DNA of 64,000 nucleotides, taken from positions 248,001-312,000 of the forward strand of contig CAWGVZ010000004.1 in assembly GCA_963826035.1 (NCBI GenBank). The letters run 5' to 3'. A model generated the notes under the pieces. The model made no database searches. It saw nothing but the letters and a program-made list of their open reading frames with translations, and was not told where the DNA came from. Each line of letters begins with the position of its first letter. Positions within the stretch are counted from its first letter, which is position 1. The DNA is from Actinophytocola sp963826035 (GTDB taxonomy: Bacteria > Actinomycetota > Actinomycetes > Mycobacteriales > Pseudonocardiaceae). The position numbers were made by a program, and so were the translations under genes. Below, piece by piece: positions 24,182-32,619 of the stretch.

Positions 24182-25755
24182 CTGGCCGGCCCCGCCTTGC
24201 GGCGCAGTACGAGCACGGTCGCCACCCCGAACAGCACGGCGAACCCGGCCAACAGGACCCAGTTCGTCCACAGTGGATGGTCAAAACTGTCCTCATAGGA
24301 CTGTAGGAGCGGCGGACCGAGCGAGGACGCGCCGCTCGACCAGAGCGCCGGCAGCTCGGCCGAGTGCCCGAGCGCCTCGAACGCCCAGCGGTTGCTCATG
24401 GCGTAGCTGAACCACCGGCCCACGTCTGCCATCACCGGGACCGGCAGGAACGCGCCGACGAACAACACCTGCGGAAAGCACAGCATGGGCAGGGTCAGCG
24501 CGGCCTGCGACGGGTTGCGCACGGACGCGGCGGCCAGCAGCCCGAGCGTGAGCGCGCACAGCGAGGCGAGCGCCACGGTCACGAAGAGGGCCGCGTCGCC
24601 GGCCGCGTCGAGGTCGGGCAACCGGTCGGTCACCGAGAGCAGGACCAGCAGCAGCGCGTCCACCAGGCACAGCAGGGGAAGCAGTGTGGCCACTTTGGAC
24701 AGCACGTACGGCACGAGCCGGAGCCCGGCCCGCCGTTCGCGGCGGAGGATGGCGAACTCGTCGCAGATCTGGGAAAGGCCGTAGGTGAGGCCGAAGAAGA
24801 ACCCACCGAACGCGATCCAGAACAGGATCATCACGGTGGTGCTGGGATCCGGGCCCGCCGGGTCGAACGCGCCCGGCCGGAACAGCATGAGGAACATCAG
24901 CGCGATCATGACCGGTGAGCCGACCAGGATGGCCAGGGTCAGCCGGTCCCGGGCGAGCAGCTCGACGTCCCGCGCGGCGAGCAGCCACCACTGCCGCAGC
25001 GCTGACACCCGCCGCACGGGGCGCGCCGGTGCCTCCGGGACCTCCAGCGCCTCCAGTGCCGAACCGGCGGGCCACGGCTCCGGGTCCGCGGCCAGCCGGT
25101 CGTAGATCTCGGCCGTCGTGGCCACCTCGAAGTGGGTCAGCGTGGCGTCCGGCGTGCCGGCGAACGCCAGCCGGCCGTCCGCCGTCAGGACCAGTACCTC
25201 GTCACACAGGGGGACGTCGCTCGGGTTGTGGGTGGTGAGCACCACCGTGTCGCCCGCCTCGGCCAGGCCGCGCAGGTGGGTCAGCAGGTCGCGGGCCGTG
25301 GCCGGGTCCAGGCCGCTGGTGGGCTCGTCCAGGAACAGCGCCTTCGGGTTGGCCAGCAGCTCCACGGCGATGCTGGCCCGCTTGCGTTCACCGCCGCTCA
25401 GGGTGGCCACGCGCGCGGTCCGCCGGTGTTCCAGGCCGAGGGTCGCGAGTACCGCGTCGACCGAGGTCGACTCGCCCCGCAGGCGGGCCGCGTAGCTCAG
25501 GGTCCGATGCAGCGGCAGATGCAGGTGGACGATGTCGTCCTGCGGGACGAACCCCACCTCCGGCGGGTGCGACACCGTGCCGGACGTCGGACGGCGCACG
25601 CCGGCCAGCAGCTCCAGCAGGGTCGTCTTGCCGGCGCCACTCGGGCCGATGATCGCCACCAGCCGGCCCGCGGCGACGTCGACCGTGACGGGGGCGAGGG
25701 TGAACGTGCCGGCGGTCCAGGTGGCGGCCCGGCCGGAAACCGCGGTATTGCCCAT
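24178..25755 (-). CDS. ABCG-like half-transporter (ATPase-permease fusion)
   Basis: A 525-residue protein with an N-terminal ATPase and a C-terminal ABC2-type membrane domain, the order found in ABCG half transporters. Walker A is GPSGAGKTTLL, the signature is TLSGGERKRASIAVELL, and Walker B is ALFLDEPTSGLDPATA. The membrane part (about residues 270-525) has six hydrophobic segments, including LAILVGSPVMIALMFLMLF and TTVMILFWIAFGGFFFGL. The start is ATG 25755 (MGNTAVSG); a start 15 codons upstream is possible. It probably dimerises to export a lipid or hydrophobic product. The coupled MoCo-sulfurase-like gene downstream suggests a sulfur-modified substrate, which is speculation. Confidence 0.88.
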   Translation of the reverse strand: MGNTAVSGRAATWTAGTFTLAPVTVDVAAGRLVAIIGPSGAGKTTLLELLAGVRRPTSGTVSHPPEVGFVPQDDIVHLHLPLHRTLSYAARLRGESTSVDAVLATLGLEHRRTARVATLSGGERKRASIAVELLANPKALFLDEPTSGLDPATARDLLTHLRGLAEAGDTVVLTTHNPSDVPLCDEVLVLTADGRLAFAGTPDATLTHFEVATTAEIYDRLAADPEPWPAGSALEALEVPEAPARPVRRVSALRQWWLLAARDVELLARDRLTLAILVGSPVMIALMFLMLFRPGAFDPAGPDPSTTVMILFWIAFGGFFFGLTYGLSQICDEFAILRRERRAGLRLVPYVLSKVATLLPLLCLVDALLLVLLSVTDRLPDLDAAGDAALFVTVALASLCALTLGLLAAASVRNPSQAALTLPMLCFPQVLFVGAFLPVPVMADVGRWFSYAMSNRWAFEALGHSAELPALWSSGASSLGPPLLQSYEDSFDHPLWTNWVLLAGFAVLFGVATVLVLRRKAGPAR

Positions 25756-25802
25756 ACGCTGTTGATACCACCGCACAGCTACCACGCGAAAGCAGATCAC
25801 GC

Positions 25803-27650
25803 ATGATCCCCCTTCCGGCCGAAGACCGGGAACTCAGTCCCTACACGGGTTTCACTCGCGCGCACTGGGAGGCGGCCGCCGACGGACTGCTGGCCGCCGC
25901 GTGGAAGTGGGCGACGCCGGGCGCTGCGTTGCTCGATCTCCCGGGGCGGCCGTCGGTCAGCGGTGCGCGTTCGGACGGTCTCGAGGGGTACGCCAGGACG
26001 TTCCTCGCGGCGGCGTTCCGGGCGGCGGGCGGCGGCGATCCGCACGGGTGGCTCGAGCGGTACGCCGCCGGGCTCGATGCGGGTACCCGCACGCCCGGGC
26101 GCGACGATCTCGAGTCCTGGCCGGTCATCGGGGATCAGTTCGCGCGACTGGGTCAGCCCATGGTGGAGTCGGCTTCCGTGGCGCTCGGGCTGCGGCTGAC
26201 GCGGCCCTGGCTGTGGGATCGACTCGATTCCGAGGTGCGGGATCGGGTGGCCGAGTGGTTGCGTGGTGCGCTGCACCGAGTGCCGGCGGCCAACAACTGG
26301 TACCTGTTTCCGTTCACCGTGGCGGGGTTTCTCGAGTCGGTGGGTCGTGGTGACGCAGCCACGGCGCGGGTGCGCGCTCGTGCCGTGGAGTTGCTGGAGA
26401 CTTGGTACGTCGGGGACGGCTGGTACTCCGATGGCGACGGGCGGGCGTTCGACCACTACAACGGGTGGGCCCTGCACCTGTACCCGGTGTTGGACGCGTA
26501 TCTCGCCGGTAAGTCCACTGTGTACGATGCGCGACTGCGGTCACATCTCGACGGGTTCGCCTCCCTATTCGGTGCCGACGGCGCGCCGATCTACTTCGGA
26601 CGGTCGTTGACCTATCGGTTCGCCGCCGCGTCGGCCGTGGGGTTGGGTGCGGTCGCCGGCCGCTCGCCGCTCTCCCCAGGCGCGTCCCGGCGGGTGCTCA
26701 GCGGTGCGCTGCGGTATTTCCTCGACCGGAGGGCGGTGGACTCGAACGGGCTGCTCAGCCTCGGCTGGCACGGGCCGCATTCGCCGACCCTGCAGTCCTA
26801 CTCCGGGCCGGCGTCACCGTACTGGGCGTCGAAGGCGTTCGTGTGCCTGCTCGCCGGGGCCGATCATCCACTGTGGACCGATCGGGAGGAGCCGGCGCCC
26901 GTCGAGGGTGCGGACCGGGTGATCGCGCTGGCTCCTGGCCTGCTGGTGCAGACGACGTCCACCGACGGGATCGCCCGGTTGCACAACCACGGCAGCGACA
27001 ACGTTCGCCCGGATGCGGGCGAGTCGGCCACCGAGGAGGATCCGCTCTACGGCCGGCACGCGTACTCGACGCGGACCGGCCCGACCGCGTTGGGCAACGT
27101 GGCGGACAACCACGTGAGCGTGATGGTCGGCGGGGCGCACAGCGTGCGCAGGCGGATCCATCCGCTGGGCGCCGGCGGCGACGGGTCGTGGGGGTGGGCC
27201 GCGTCGTGGCACCGGCCGGTGTTCGCGTCGGGGCCGTCCATCCTGCCGGGACTGCGGGTGGAGAGCGTGACGGTGGCGTGGGGCGTGCACGAGCTGCGGG
27301 TCCACCGGATGCTGGCCGCCCCGGCCGGTGTCCGCGTGGAGCAGACCGGGTGGGCCGCGGGCGCCGACCTGGTGTCGACCCTGCTACCGCTATGTGGGTG
27401 GACGGACGCCGACGAGGTCCGCGCTCCGCAGGGCACGGCTTTCGCCGAATGGGTCACCGTTCCCCGCCTGAGCGCACCGGTTCAGGGCACGGCCGTGTTC
27501 GCAGCGTTGGCCACACTGTCCACCGAGCCGGCGCCGGCGCCGATCACCGAAACCATCGCCACCGCGGACACTCTCGACGTGCACTGGTCGGATGGCACCC
27601 ACACCCGGATCACCTTCGACCCGATGACCGTGACCCACGCGAACGTGTGA
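25803..27650 (+). CDS. DUF2264 domain protein
   Basis: A 615-residue protein matching DUF2264. Typical segments are SDGLEGYARTFLAAAFRAAGG, NNWYLFPFTVAGFLESVG, GWYSDGDGRAFDHYNGWALHLYPVL and SYSGPASPYWASKAFVCLL. The alpha/alpha-toroid-like layout resembles polysaccharide-acting glycan hydrolases and lyases, and some members lie in carbohydrate-use clusters. The enzymatic activity is unproven. It has no signal peptide, so it is probably cytosolic. It is divergent from the ABCG-like gene with 47 bp between starts and ends 6 bp before a convergent hypothetical gene. Confidence 0.88.
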   Translation: MIPLPAEDRELSPYTGFTRAHWEAAADGLLAAAWKWATPGAALLDLPGRPSVSGARSDGLEGYARTFLAAAFRAAGGGDPHGWLERYAAGLDAGTRTPGRDDLESWPVIGDQFARLGQPMVESASVALGLRLTRPWLWDRLDSEVRDRVAEWLRGALHRVPAANNWYLFPFTVAGFLESVGRGDAATARVRARAVELLETWYVGDGWYSDGDGRAFDHYNGWALHLYPVLDAYLAGKSTVYDARLRSHLDGFASLFGADGAPIYFGRSLTYRFAAASAVGLGAVAGRSPLSPGASRRVLSGALRYFLDRRAVDSNGLLSLGWHGPHSPTLQSYSGPASPYWASKAFVCLLAGADHPLWTDREEPAPVEGADRVIALAPGLLVQTTSTDGIARLHNHGSDNVRPDAGESATEEDPLYGRHAYSTRTGPTALGNVADNHVSVMVGGAHSVRRRIHPLGAGGDGSWGWAASWHRPVFASGPSILPGLRVESVTVAWGVHELRVHRMLAAPAGVRVEQTGWAAGADLVSTLLPLCGWTDADEVRAPQGTAFAEWVTVPRLSAPVQGTAVFAALATLSTEPAPAPITETIATADTLDVHWSDGTHTRITFDPMTVTHANV

Positions 27651-27656
27651 CCCTGC

Positions 27657-28094
27657 TCAGTCCGGTCTCGCCCAGGCCCTGCCGCGGCGCTCCGCGCTCC
27701 GCGTCTCGGCCAGCGCGGCCATGACCCGCTCGGTCATCTCCGGCCACGGTGGCCGCCGCAGCACCGCCAGGGAGGTGATCACCGCCGCGACGAAACCCGC
27801 GCACACCCCGATCAACCGGTGCCGGCCGGTATCGACCACCGGCGTCCAGGTCGTGCCATCCGCGCGGACCGTGCAAATGCCGACCGGACGCTCAGCGCGC
27901 TTGCCCCAACCCTTACGCGACACGGTCATGATCACCGTGCCGTCGCCCGCCTTGTACGGCTCACCGAAGATCAGCAATCCAGCCCTTCCTCGCGGGTAGA
28001 ACGCGCCGGCAAACTCGACGCGGACGACCCGGGTCGTGCGACCACCACTCGAATCGAACGGGTGTGCGAAAGCGAACCCGGCGCCCGTGATCAT
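27657..28094 (-). CDS. Hypothetical protein with one membrane segment
   Basis: A protein of about 145 residues if ATG 28094 (MITGAGFAFAHPF) is used; the frame stays open to 28211, through a repeat region unlikely to be coding. One hydrophobic stretch (LIGVCAGFVAAVITSLAVL, about residues 95-113) predicts a single membrane helix, followed by a short basic tail. The N-terminal part (FAGAFYPRGRAGLLIFGEP) has no recognised domain. It is convergent with the DUF2264 gene. Function unknown. Confidence 0.55.
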   Translation of the reverse strand: MITGAGFAFAHPFDSSGGRTTRVVRVEFAGAFYPRGRAGLLIFGEPYKAGDGTVIMTVSRKGWGKRAERPVGICTVRADGTTWTPVVDTGRHRLIGVCAGFVAAVITSLAVLRRPPWPEMTERVMAALAETRSAERRGRAWARPD

Positions 28095-28110
28095 CGAGGA
28101 CGCCGGGGGC

Positions 28111-28155
28111 CCCCTGATTTCAATTCTATCGGCGAGCACCGACAATTTTGAGCGG
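28111..28155 (+). repeat. Dispersed intergenic repeat, copy A
   Basis: This block resembles 59651-59690 at about 70% over 40 positions. Shared parts are CCCCTG, CAATTCTA, CACCGACA and TTTT. It lies between the hypothetical gene and the 22-bp tandem repeats. Origin unknown. Confidence 0.5.
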
Positions 28156-28190
28156 TCCGACGGGGCCGCCTGTCGTGGCCGACGCCCAGT

Positions 28191-28278
28191 GGTCATCATG
28201 GCCGACGGCAATGGTCATCATGGCCGACGGGAACGGTCATCATGGGCGACCGGAGTGGTCATCATGGGTGGCCCGTCA
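28191..28278 (+). repeat. Four tandem 22-bp repeats
   Basis: There are four 22-bp units starting GGTCATCATGG at 28191, 28213, 28235 and 28257, with a partial unit (GTGGCCGACGCCCAGT) just before. The first two differ at a few positions and the last two are more diverged. The array ends at the stop of the conservon monooxygenase gene on the minus strand. Confidence 0.85.
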
Positions 28279-29520
28279 GGTGGCGACGGCCGCCGCGGCG
28301 CTGCGCAGGAATGCCTCCGCCTTGTCCGGGGTCATGAACCAGTGTTGGAAGTCGGTCGGATCGGCGAAGCCGTTCGCGAATCGCTTGGCCACCGCCGGAA
28401 TCTGGCCCGCCGCGCCGATGATCTCCAGCACGTGCGGGGGCGGCGGCTGCAGCATGGCGTTCGTCCAGTTCGTCACGTGGGACGCGTACTCCCAGTACTT
28501 CTCGAACGCGGACTCCATCCACCGGCGGTCGAAAGCACCGTCACCGTGGGCCAGGATCTCCTTCAGGTACACGGCCGCGCAGTGGCTCGCGTTGTTCGAA
28601 CCCTGGCCGGTGATCGGGTCGTTCGCCACCACCACGTCGGCCATGCCGAACACCACCTGACCCGATGGCAGCTCACCGACCGGACGACGGACGACCGGCG
28701 TGTAGCCACCGGCCAGCGCACCGCCGGCATCGGTCAGCTCGGCGTTGCGAGACCGTTCGTACTCCCACGGCGTGAACTGCTTCATCAGCTCGAGCATCCG
28801 GCGAAGCTGCTCGTCGGGCGCCGGGCGGTCGTCGAACACGTCCAGCGGACCGCCGGGAATGCCCTCGAAAAAGAGAATGTCGCAGTTCCCGGTCACCGTG
28901 TAGCACGGGATCATGAACAGCTCGCCCACACCGGGAATGATGTTGAACCGCACGGCCTTGAAGTCCGGGTGCTCCGGGCGCGGCTCCACACCGTTGCAGT
29001 ACACGACGGACAGCGCGCGCTGCGGCTCGGTGTACGGGGACCGCGACGGGTCGCGGTCGAACAGTTGAACCAGCTCACCCTTGCCGGCCGAAATGATGGT
29101 CAGGTCGAACATGGCGGCGAGCTTGTCCAGGTCGGCCGTCGTGACGCCGTGGATGACCAGCTGCCCGCCGCGCTCCTCGAACAGCTCGAGCCAGCCGGCC
29201 ATCTTCACCCGCTGGTCCACCGACTGCCCGTACTCGTCCATCTTCGTGACCCAGTCGAGCACTCTGGTCCCGTCCTCGCCGAGGATGGAAACTCCCAGCC
29301 CGTCGAACGGGATCGTGTCCTCCTCCCACAGGTTCAGCTCGTGGTCACGCTCGTGCTGGAGCGCGGGACCGAACATTCCCTGCGTCGACATGACCCGCCC
29401 GCCCCGGATCTCCTCCGGGGTACGGGCCGACATGAGCGTGACCTGGTAGTCGTGTTCGAGCAGGGTCAGCCCGAGCTGCAGGCCGGACTGGCCCGCCCCG
29501 ACGATCAGCACCTTGCGCAT
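28276..29520 (-). CDS. Styrene/indole monooxygenase-like FAD oxygenase (StyA family)
   Basis: A 414-residue single-component-fold flavoprotein of the StyA group. The FAD Rossmann motif is VLIVGAGQSGLQLGLTLLEHDYQV, and the signature patterns TIPFDGLGVSI, VYCNGVEPRPEHPDFKAV and GQVVFGMADVVVANDPITGQGSNNASH follow. StyA enzymes epoxidise styrene or oxidise indole using FADH2 from a separate reductase (StyB). No reductase gene is adjacent. The gene starts 42 bp after the conservon GTPase on the same strand, so it is probably the terminal gene of the conservon operon, in the slot that a P450 often fills in Streptomyces conservons. The substrate is unknown. Confidence 0.87.
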   Translation of the reverse strand: MRKVLIVGAGQSGLQLGLTLLEHDYQVTLMSARTPEEIRGGRVMSTQGMFGPALQHERDHELNLWEEDTIPFDGLGVSILGEDGTRVLDWVTKMDEYGQSVDQRVKMAGWLELFEERGGQLVIHGVTTADLDKLAAMFDLTIISAGKGELVQLFDRDPSRSPYTEPQRALSVVYCNGVEPRPEHPDFKAVRFNIIPGVGELFMIPCYTVTGNCDILFFEGIPGGPLDVFDDRPAPDEQLRRMLELMKQFTPWEYERSRNAELTDAGGALAGGYTPVVRRPVGELPSGQVVFGMADVVVANDPITGQGSNNASHCAAVYLKEILAHGDGAFDRRWMESAFEKYWEYASHVTNWTNAMLQPPPPHVLEIIGAAGQIPAVAKRFANGFADPTDFQHWFMTPDKAEAFLRSAAAAVAT

Positions 29521-29562
29521 GTTCTGTACTGCTCCTCCGTACTGGTGGGGATTCGGGAAGCC

Positions 29563-30159
29563 CTAACCTGGCGTGGACACGGTGGCCAGCGCCAACGAGT
29601 GGGTGACGACCGACTGCAGCACGCCGATCGACGACCCGCGATCACGGGCGTCGCACTCGATCAGCGGGATGTTGTCGTTCAGCGCCAACGCTTCACGCAC
29701 TTCGGCCAGGTCGTGCGGGTGCTGTCCCTCGAACCGGTTGACCGCCACGATGAACGGCAGCACCGAGTCGTGCTCGAAGTAGTTCACCGCGGCGAACGAC
29801 TGGTCGATCCGGTGCGTGTCGACGAGCACCACCGCGCCGAGCGCACCACGCGACAGGTCGTCCCACAGGAACCAGAACCGCGACTGGCCCGGCGTGCCGA
29901 ACAGGTACAGCAGCAGGTCCTGGTGCAGCGTGATGCGACCGAAGTCCATGGCCACCGTGGTGGTCGACTTCTTACCACCGGGCGGCAGGTCGTCAACGCC
30001 CTCGCTCGCCTCGGTCATCCACGCGTCGGTGTTCAACGGCGCCACCTCGGACACCGAGTTCACCAACGTCGTCTTGCCGACCCCGAACCCACCGGCGATG
30101 ACGATCTTCGCGGATATCGTCAGCAGACCCGAATCAGACGGGAAGCTGCTTGAGTCCAT
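29563..30159 (-). CDS. Conservon small GTPase (CvnD-like)
   Basis: A 198-residue ATP/GTP-binding protein of the MglA/CvnD type. The P-loop is GGFGVGKTTLVNSVSE, the G3-like motif is FGTPGQSRFWFLW (DxxG replaced by GTPG, as is common in this family), and the NKxD equivalent is VAVNRFEG. CvnD proteins act with a roadblock protein (CvnB) and a histidine-kinase-like protein (CvnA) at the membrane, resembling a eukaryotic G-protein switch. It overlaps the DUF742 gene by 26 bp. Confidence 0.92.
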   Translation of the reverse strand: MDSSSFPSDSGLLTISAKIVIAGGFGVGKTTLVNSVSEVAPLNTDAWMTEASEGVDDLPPGGKKSTTTVAMDFGRITLHQDLLLYLFGTPGQSRFWFLWDDLSRGALGAVVLVDTHRIDQSFAAVNYFEHDSVLPFIVAVNRFEGQHPHDLAEVREALALNDNIPLIECDARDRGSSIGVLQSVVTHSLALATVSTPG

Positions 30160-30532
30160 CGAGGATCCTCTCCAGCACTTGCGGATTGTTCTGGTAGGTG
30201 TAGGCGGTCGGGTGGATGAACACCGCGTTCTGACCGGCGAGATCGCTGATCAGAACCCGCACGACACCGAGCGGCAGGGTGAGTGTCGCGGACAGCTCAG
30301 CGATCGACATTCGTTGGCACGCCCTGGAGTAGAGCGCGCGGGACTCGGGCATGAGCGAATCGGCGAGCACCGGGTCGAACTGGGGCACCGAGATGAGCGT
30401 CTCGACCAGCAGGTGGTGCCTGGTCCGGGTGCGCCCACCGGTGAGCGCGTACGGCCGGATCCGCTTGCTCTTCATGGTGGAACTGAAGTCGTCGCTGGAC
30501 ACCGGGATCACGTCCTTGGCGGGGTCGGTCAT
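30134..30532 (-). CDS. DUF742 protein (CvnC-like)
   Basis: A 132-residue conservon component. It carries IRPYALTGGRTRTRHHLLVETLIS and a winged-helix-like SIAELSATLTLPLGVVRVLISDLAGQNAVFIH, the standard DUF742 pattern. CvnC proteins interact with the GTPase or kinase partners. The start is ATG 30532, and the first codon overlaps the roadblock gene stop by 4 bp (30529-30532). The 3' end overlaps the GTPase start. Confidence 0.92.
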   Translation of the reverse strand: MTDPAKDVIPVSSDDFSSTMKSKRIRPYALTGGRTRTRHHLLVETLISVPQFDPVLADSLMPESRALYSRACQRMSIAELSATLTLPLGVVRVLISDLAGQNAVFIHPTAYTYQNNPQVLERILDGLKQLPV

Positions 30533-30972
30533 GCCGTGGGCCGGCGCGCGGTCAGGACTTGACGGAGGTTGGCACGCAACTCCGGGGTCAGCGCGTGGCC
30601 CGCGTTCGTGACGAACTGCGTCATCTCGTAGGCGACCACTCGCATGTCGCACTCCGGGTCGGTCAGCACGGCGAGACCGGCGCCCGTGCCGATCCCCATG
30701 AACAGGAAGTACCCGCGAGTGAGCCGGATGATGATCTGTTCACAGCTGCCCTTGCCGTACAGCGCGGCGCTGCTGCCGGCGAGGCTGAGCAGCCCGCTGG
30801 CGATCGCCGCCAGCTGCTCGGCGTCGTCGGGCAGTACGGCGGTCGACGCGGTCAGCGGGAACCCGTCCGACGACGTGATCAGGGCGTGGCTGACGCCGTG
30901 CACCTTGTCCACGAAGTCGTTGAGCAGCCAGGTGATGTCCGCTGCCGACGGTTTCGGGTTGGCGGCGGTCAC
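30529..30972 (-). CDS. Roadblock/LC7 protein (CvnB-like)
   Basis: A 147-residue roadblock/LC7-domain protein. Typical patterns are DITWLLNDFVDKVHGVSHALITSSDGFPLTAS and LYGKGSCEQIIIRLTRGYFLFMGI. Roadblock proteins form dimers that regulate the small GTPase (the MglB role). The GTG at 30972 overlaps the kinase gene stop by 4 bp. Overlaps throughout the four genes give strong translational coupling. Confidence 0.93.
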   Translation of the reverse strand: MTAANPKPSAADITWLLNDFVDKVHGVSHALITSSDGFPLTASTAVLPDDAEQLAAIASGLLSLAGSSAALYGKGSCEQIIIRLTRGYFLFMGIGTGAGLAVLTDPECDMRVVAYEMTQFVTNAGHALTPELRANLRQVLTARRPTA

Positions 30973-32378
30973 GGCTTGTCGCTCCCGGTCTCGTTCCCGG
31001 TCTCGTTCCCGGCGTCGTTCCCGGCGTCGTTCCCGGCGTCGTTCCCGGCGTCGTTCCCGGCGTCGTTCCCGGCGTCGTTCCCACTGTCAGGCCAGTCCGG
31101 CTGCTGGGCCGCCTGTTCACCCGCCGCCTGTTCACCCGCCGCCTGTTCACCCGCGACGAAGGCGTCGAGGTCGGCCAGTAACTGCTCGTGGCCCGCCTTC
31201 TCGTCCTGGGGCGGCGGTGGTGGTGCTGCTGGTGGTGGTGGGGTGGAGTCGTCGCCGTGGTCGGGATTCTTGATGCTGCGGGACACGCGGCGCGGCAGGC
31301 CGTTGACCGTACGAGCCGGGTCGACCAGGTCCTGCGGCGAGGGTGGGTTGGCGGTGGCCGTGCGGCTGGCGGTGCTGGTGTTCGCGCTGGTGCTGGTGCT
31401 GCCGCGCCTGGGCAGCCCGCCGATCGTGGTGCCGTGCCCGGCGGCGTGCCTCGGCCGGGGCGACGGGCGCCGGGCGGCGGGCACGGGCTGGCTGTTCCTG
31501 GACTCGGCGGCCGGCATGACCACGGTCTGCGACCCGGACCAGGCGGCCTCCGGCAGCTCGCACAGCAGGCCGGCGGGAATCAGGACGGTCGCCGTGGTGC
31601 CGTGCGGGGAGCGGCGGTTGAGCCGGACCCGCATGTCGTGGCGGGCGGCCAGGCGCCGGACCACGGCGAGGCCCATGTGCCGCACCGAGTCGTCGTTCAG
31701 CTTCGGCTCGTCGGACAGGCGGCCGTTCAGCTCCTCGATCCGGTCGGCAGGCAGGCCGATGCCGTCGTCCTCGATGCGCATCAGCACGCTGCCCTCCTCC
31801 GTGAGGTGGGCGCTCACCCGGACCGACGTGTCCGGCGGGGACTGCTTGGCCGCGTTGTCGAGCAGCTCCGAGAGCAGCCGGCTGAGGTCGTCGGCCGCGA
31901 TGCCCACCACGCCGAGGGAGAGCACCCGGCCGATGGAGACGCGCGAGTAGCCGTCGATCGAGGACATGGCGGCGCGGACGACGTCGACCAGGGACGCGGA
32001 CTCGGAGACGGCGTCGCTGGCGTCGCGACCGGCCAGCACACGCAGGTTCTCGGCGTTGCGCCGCAGGCGGGCGGCCAGGTGGTCGAGCCGGTAGAGCTCA
32101 CCGAGGCGGTCGGGGTCGGCCTCGTTCGCCTCCATGGTCTCGAGGAGGGAGAGCAGCGAGTCGACCAGGTTGAGGTCACGCAGCGCGATGCTGGCGCAGA
32201 TGTCGACCACCGCGCCCTCGGGCTCCTGGTGGACCATCGGGTCGTGCGACCCCTCGATCACCCGGGGCAGCGTGGCGGCCTGACCCCGCGGCTGATCCAG
32301 GAACTGGACCGCCGCCACCCGGGAGCGTTCGAGCAGGTCACGTGAGCGTTGGAGCAGTTGCTTGGCTCGGGTGGTCAT
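30969..32378 (-). CDS. Conservon sensor-kinase-like protein (CvnA-like), soluble
   Basis: A 469-residue kinase-like protein. A DHp-like helix (LYRLDHLAARLRRNAENLRVL, His in the LDHLAAR motif) is followed by a HATPase domain with N box SELLDNAAK, G1 EDDGIGL and G2 MGLAVVRRLAARH. Most Streptomyces CvnA proteins have an N-terminal extracellular sensor and membrane helices; this one starts directly with MTTRAKQLLQRSRDLLERSR and shows no membrane segment. The C-terminal 170 residues are low-complexity and end with three AGEQA units and eight GNDA/GNET units. The start is ATG 32378; GTG or ATG codons upstream are possible. Confidence 0.87.
   Translation of the reverse strand: MTTRAKQLLQRSRDLLERSRVAAVQFLDQPRGQAATLPRVIEGSHDPMVHQEPEGAVVDICASIALRDLNLVDSLLSLLETMEANEADPDRLGELYRLDHLAARLRRNAENLRVLAGRDASDAVSESASLVDVVRAAMSSIDGYSRVSIGRVLSLGVVGIAADDLSRLLSELLDNAAKQSPPDTSVRVSAHLTEEGSVLMRIEDDGIGLPADRIEELNGRLSDEPKLNDDSVRHMGLAVVRRLAARHDMRVRLNRRSPHGTTATVLIPAGLLCELPEAAWSGSQTVVMPAAESRNSQPVPAARRPSPRPRHAAGHGTTIGGLPRRGSTSTSANTSTASRTATANPPSPQDLVDPARTVNGLPRRVSRSIKNPDHGDDSTPPPPAAPPPPPQDEKAGHEQLLADLDAFVAGEQAAGEQAAGEQAAQQPDWPDSGNDAGNDAGNDAGNDAGNDAGNDAGNETGNETGSDKP
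30983..31082 (+). repeat. 12-bp tandem repeat within kinase gene
   Basis: About eight copies of a 12-bp unit (GTTCCCGGCGTC or GTTCCCGGTCTC) encode the four-residue repeat GNDA/GNET at the kinase C-terminus. In-frame unit gain or loss would change tail length without breaking the gene. Confidence 0.9.
31111..31155 (+). repeat. Three 15-bp repeats within kinase gene
   Basis: GCCTGTTCACCCGCC occurs three times in tandem (the third ends in G) and encodes three AGEQA units just before the GNDA tract. Confidence 0.9.
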
Positions 32379-32538
32379 TGTGTCCCAACGGTTTCTCGTC
32401 ACGAGTGGGTGCCGGGGCCGACTGCGGACGGCGACGCGGCCATGTAACCAGAATGGGGACGGAGTGTCTACGACAGGTTGATGATCCAATGCGGACAGTA
32501 GTTACTCGTGGACTGTCTACACCGGACCGCGCGGCGCC

Positions 32539-32569
32539 TTGACGGGCGACGATGCCGTTTCGTTACACT
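32539..32569 (+). promoter_or_regulatory. hrpB promoter
   Basis: TTGACG (32539-32544) and TACACT (32564-32569) with a 19-bp spacer predict transcription starting near 32575, where an in-frame GTG lies. It is divergent from the conservon operon. Confidence 0.5.
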
Positions 32570-32619
32570 TCTGGGTGGTAACCCTGAGTTACGACCCAGT
32601 CTTGGGGCACACTCGGGCC

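Noticed and set aside
30740..31150. Minus-strand frame with repeated TPGT units
   Set aside because: It arises from the 12-bp repeat of the kinase gene in the wrong frame.
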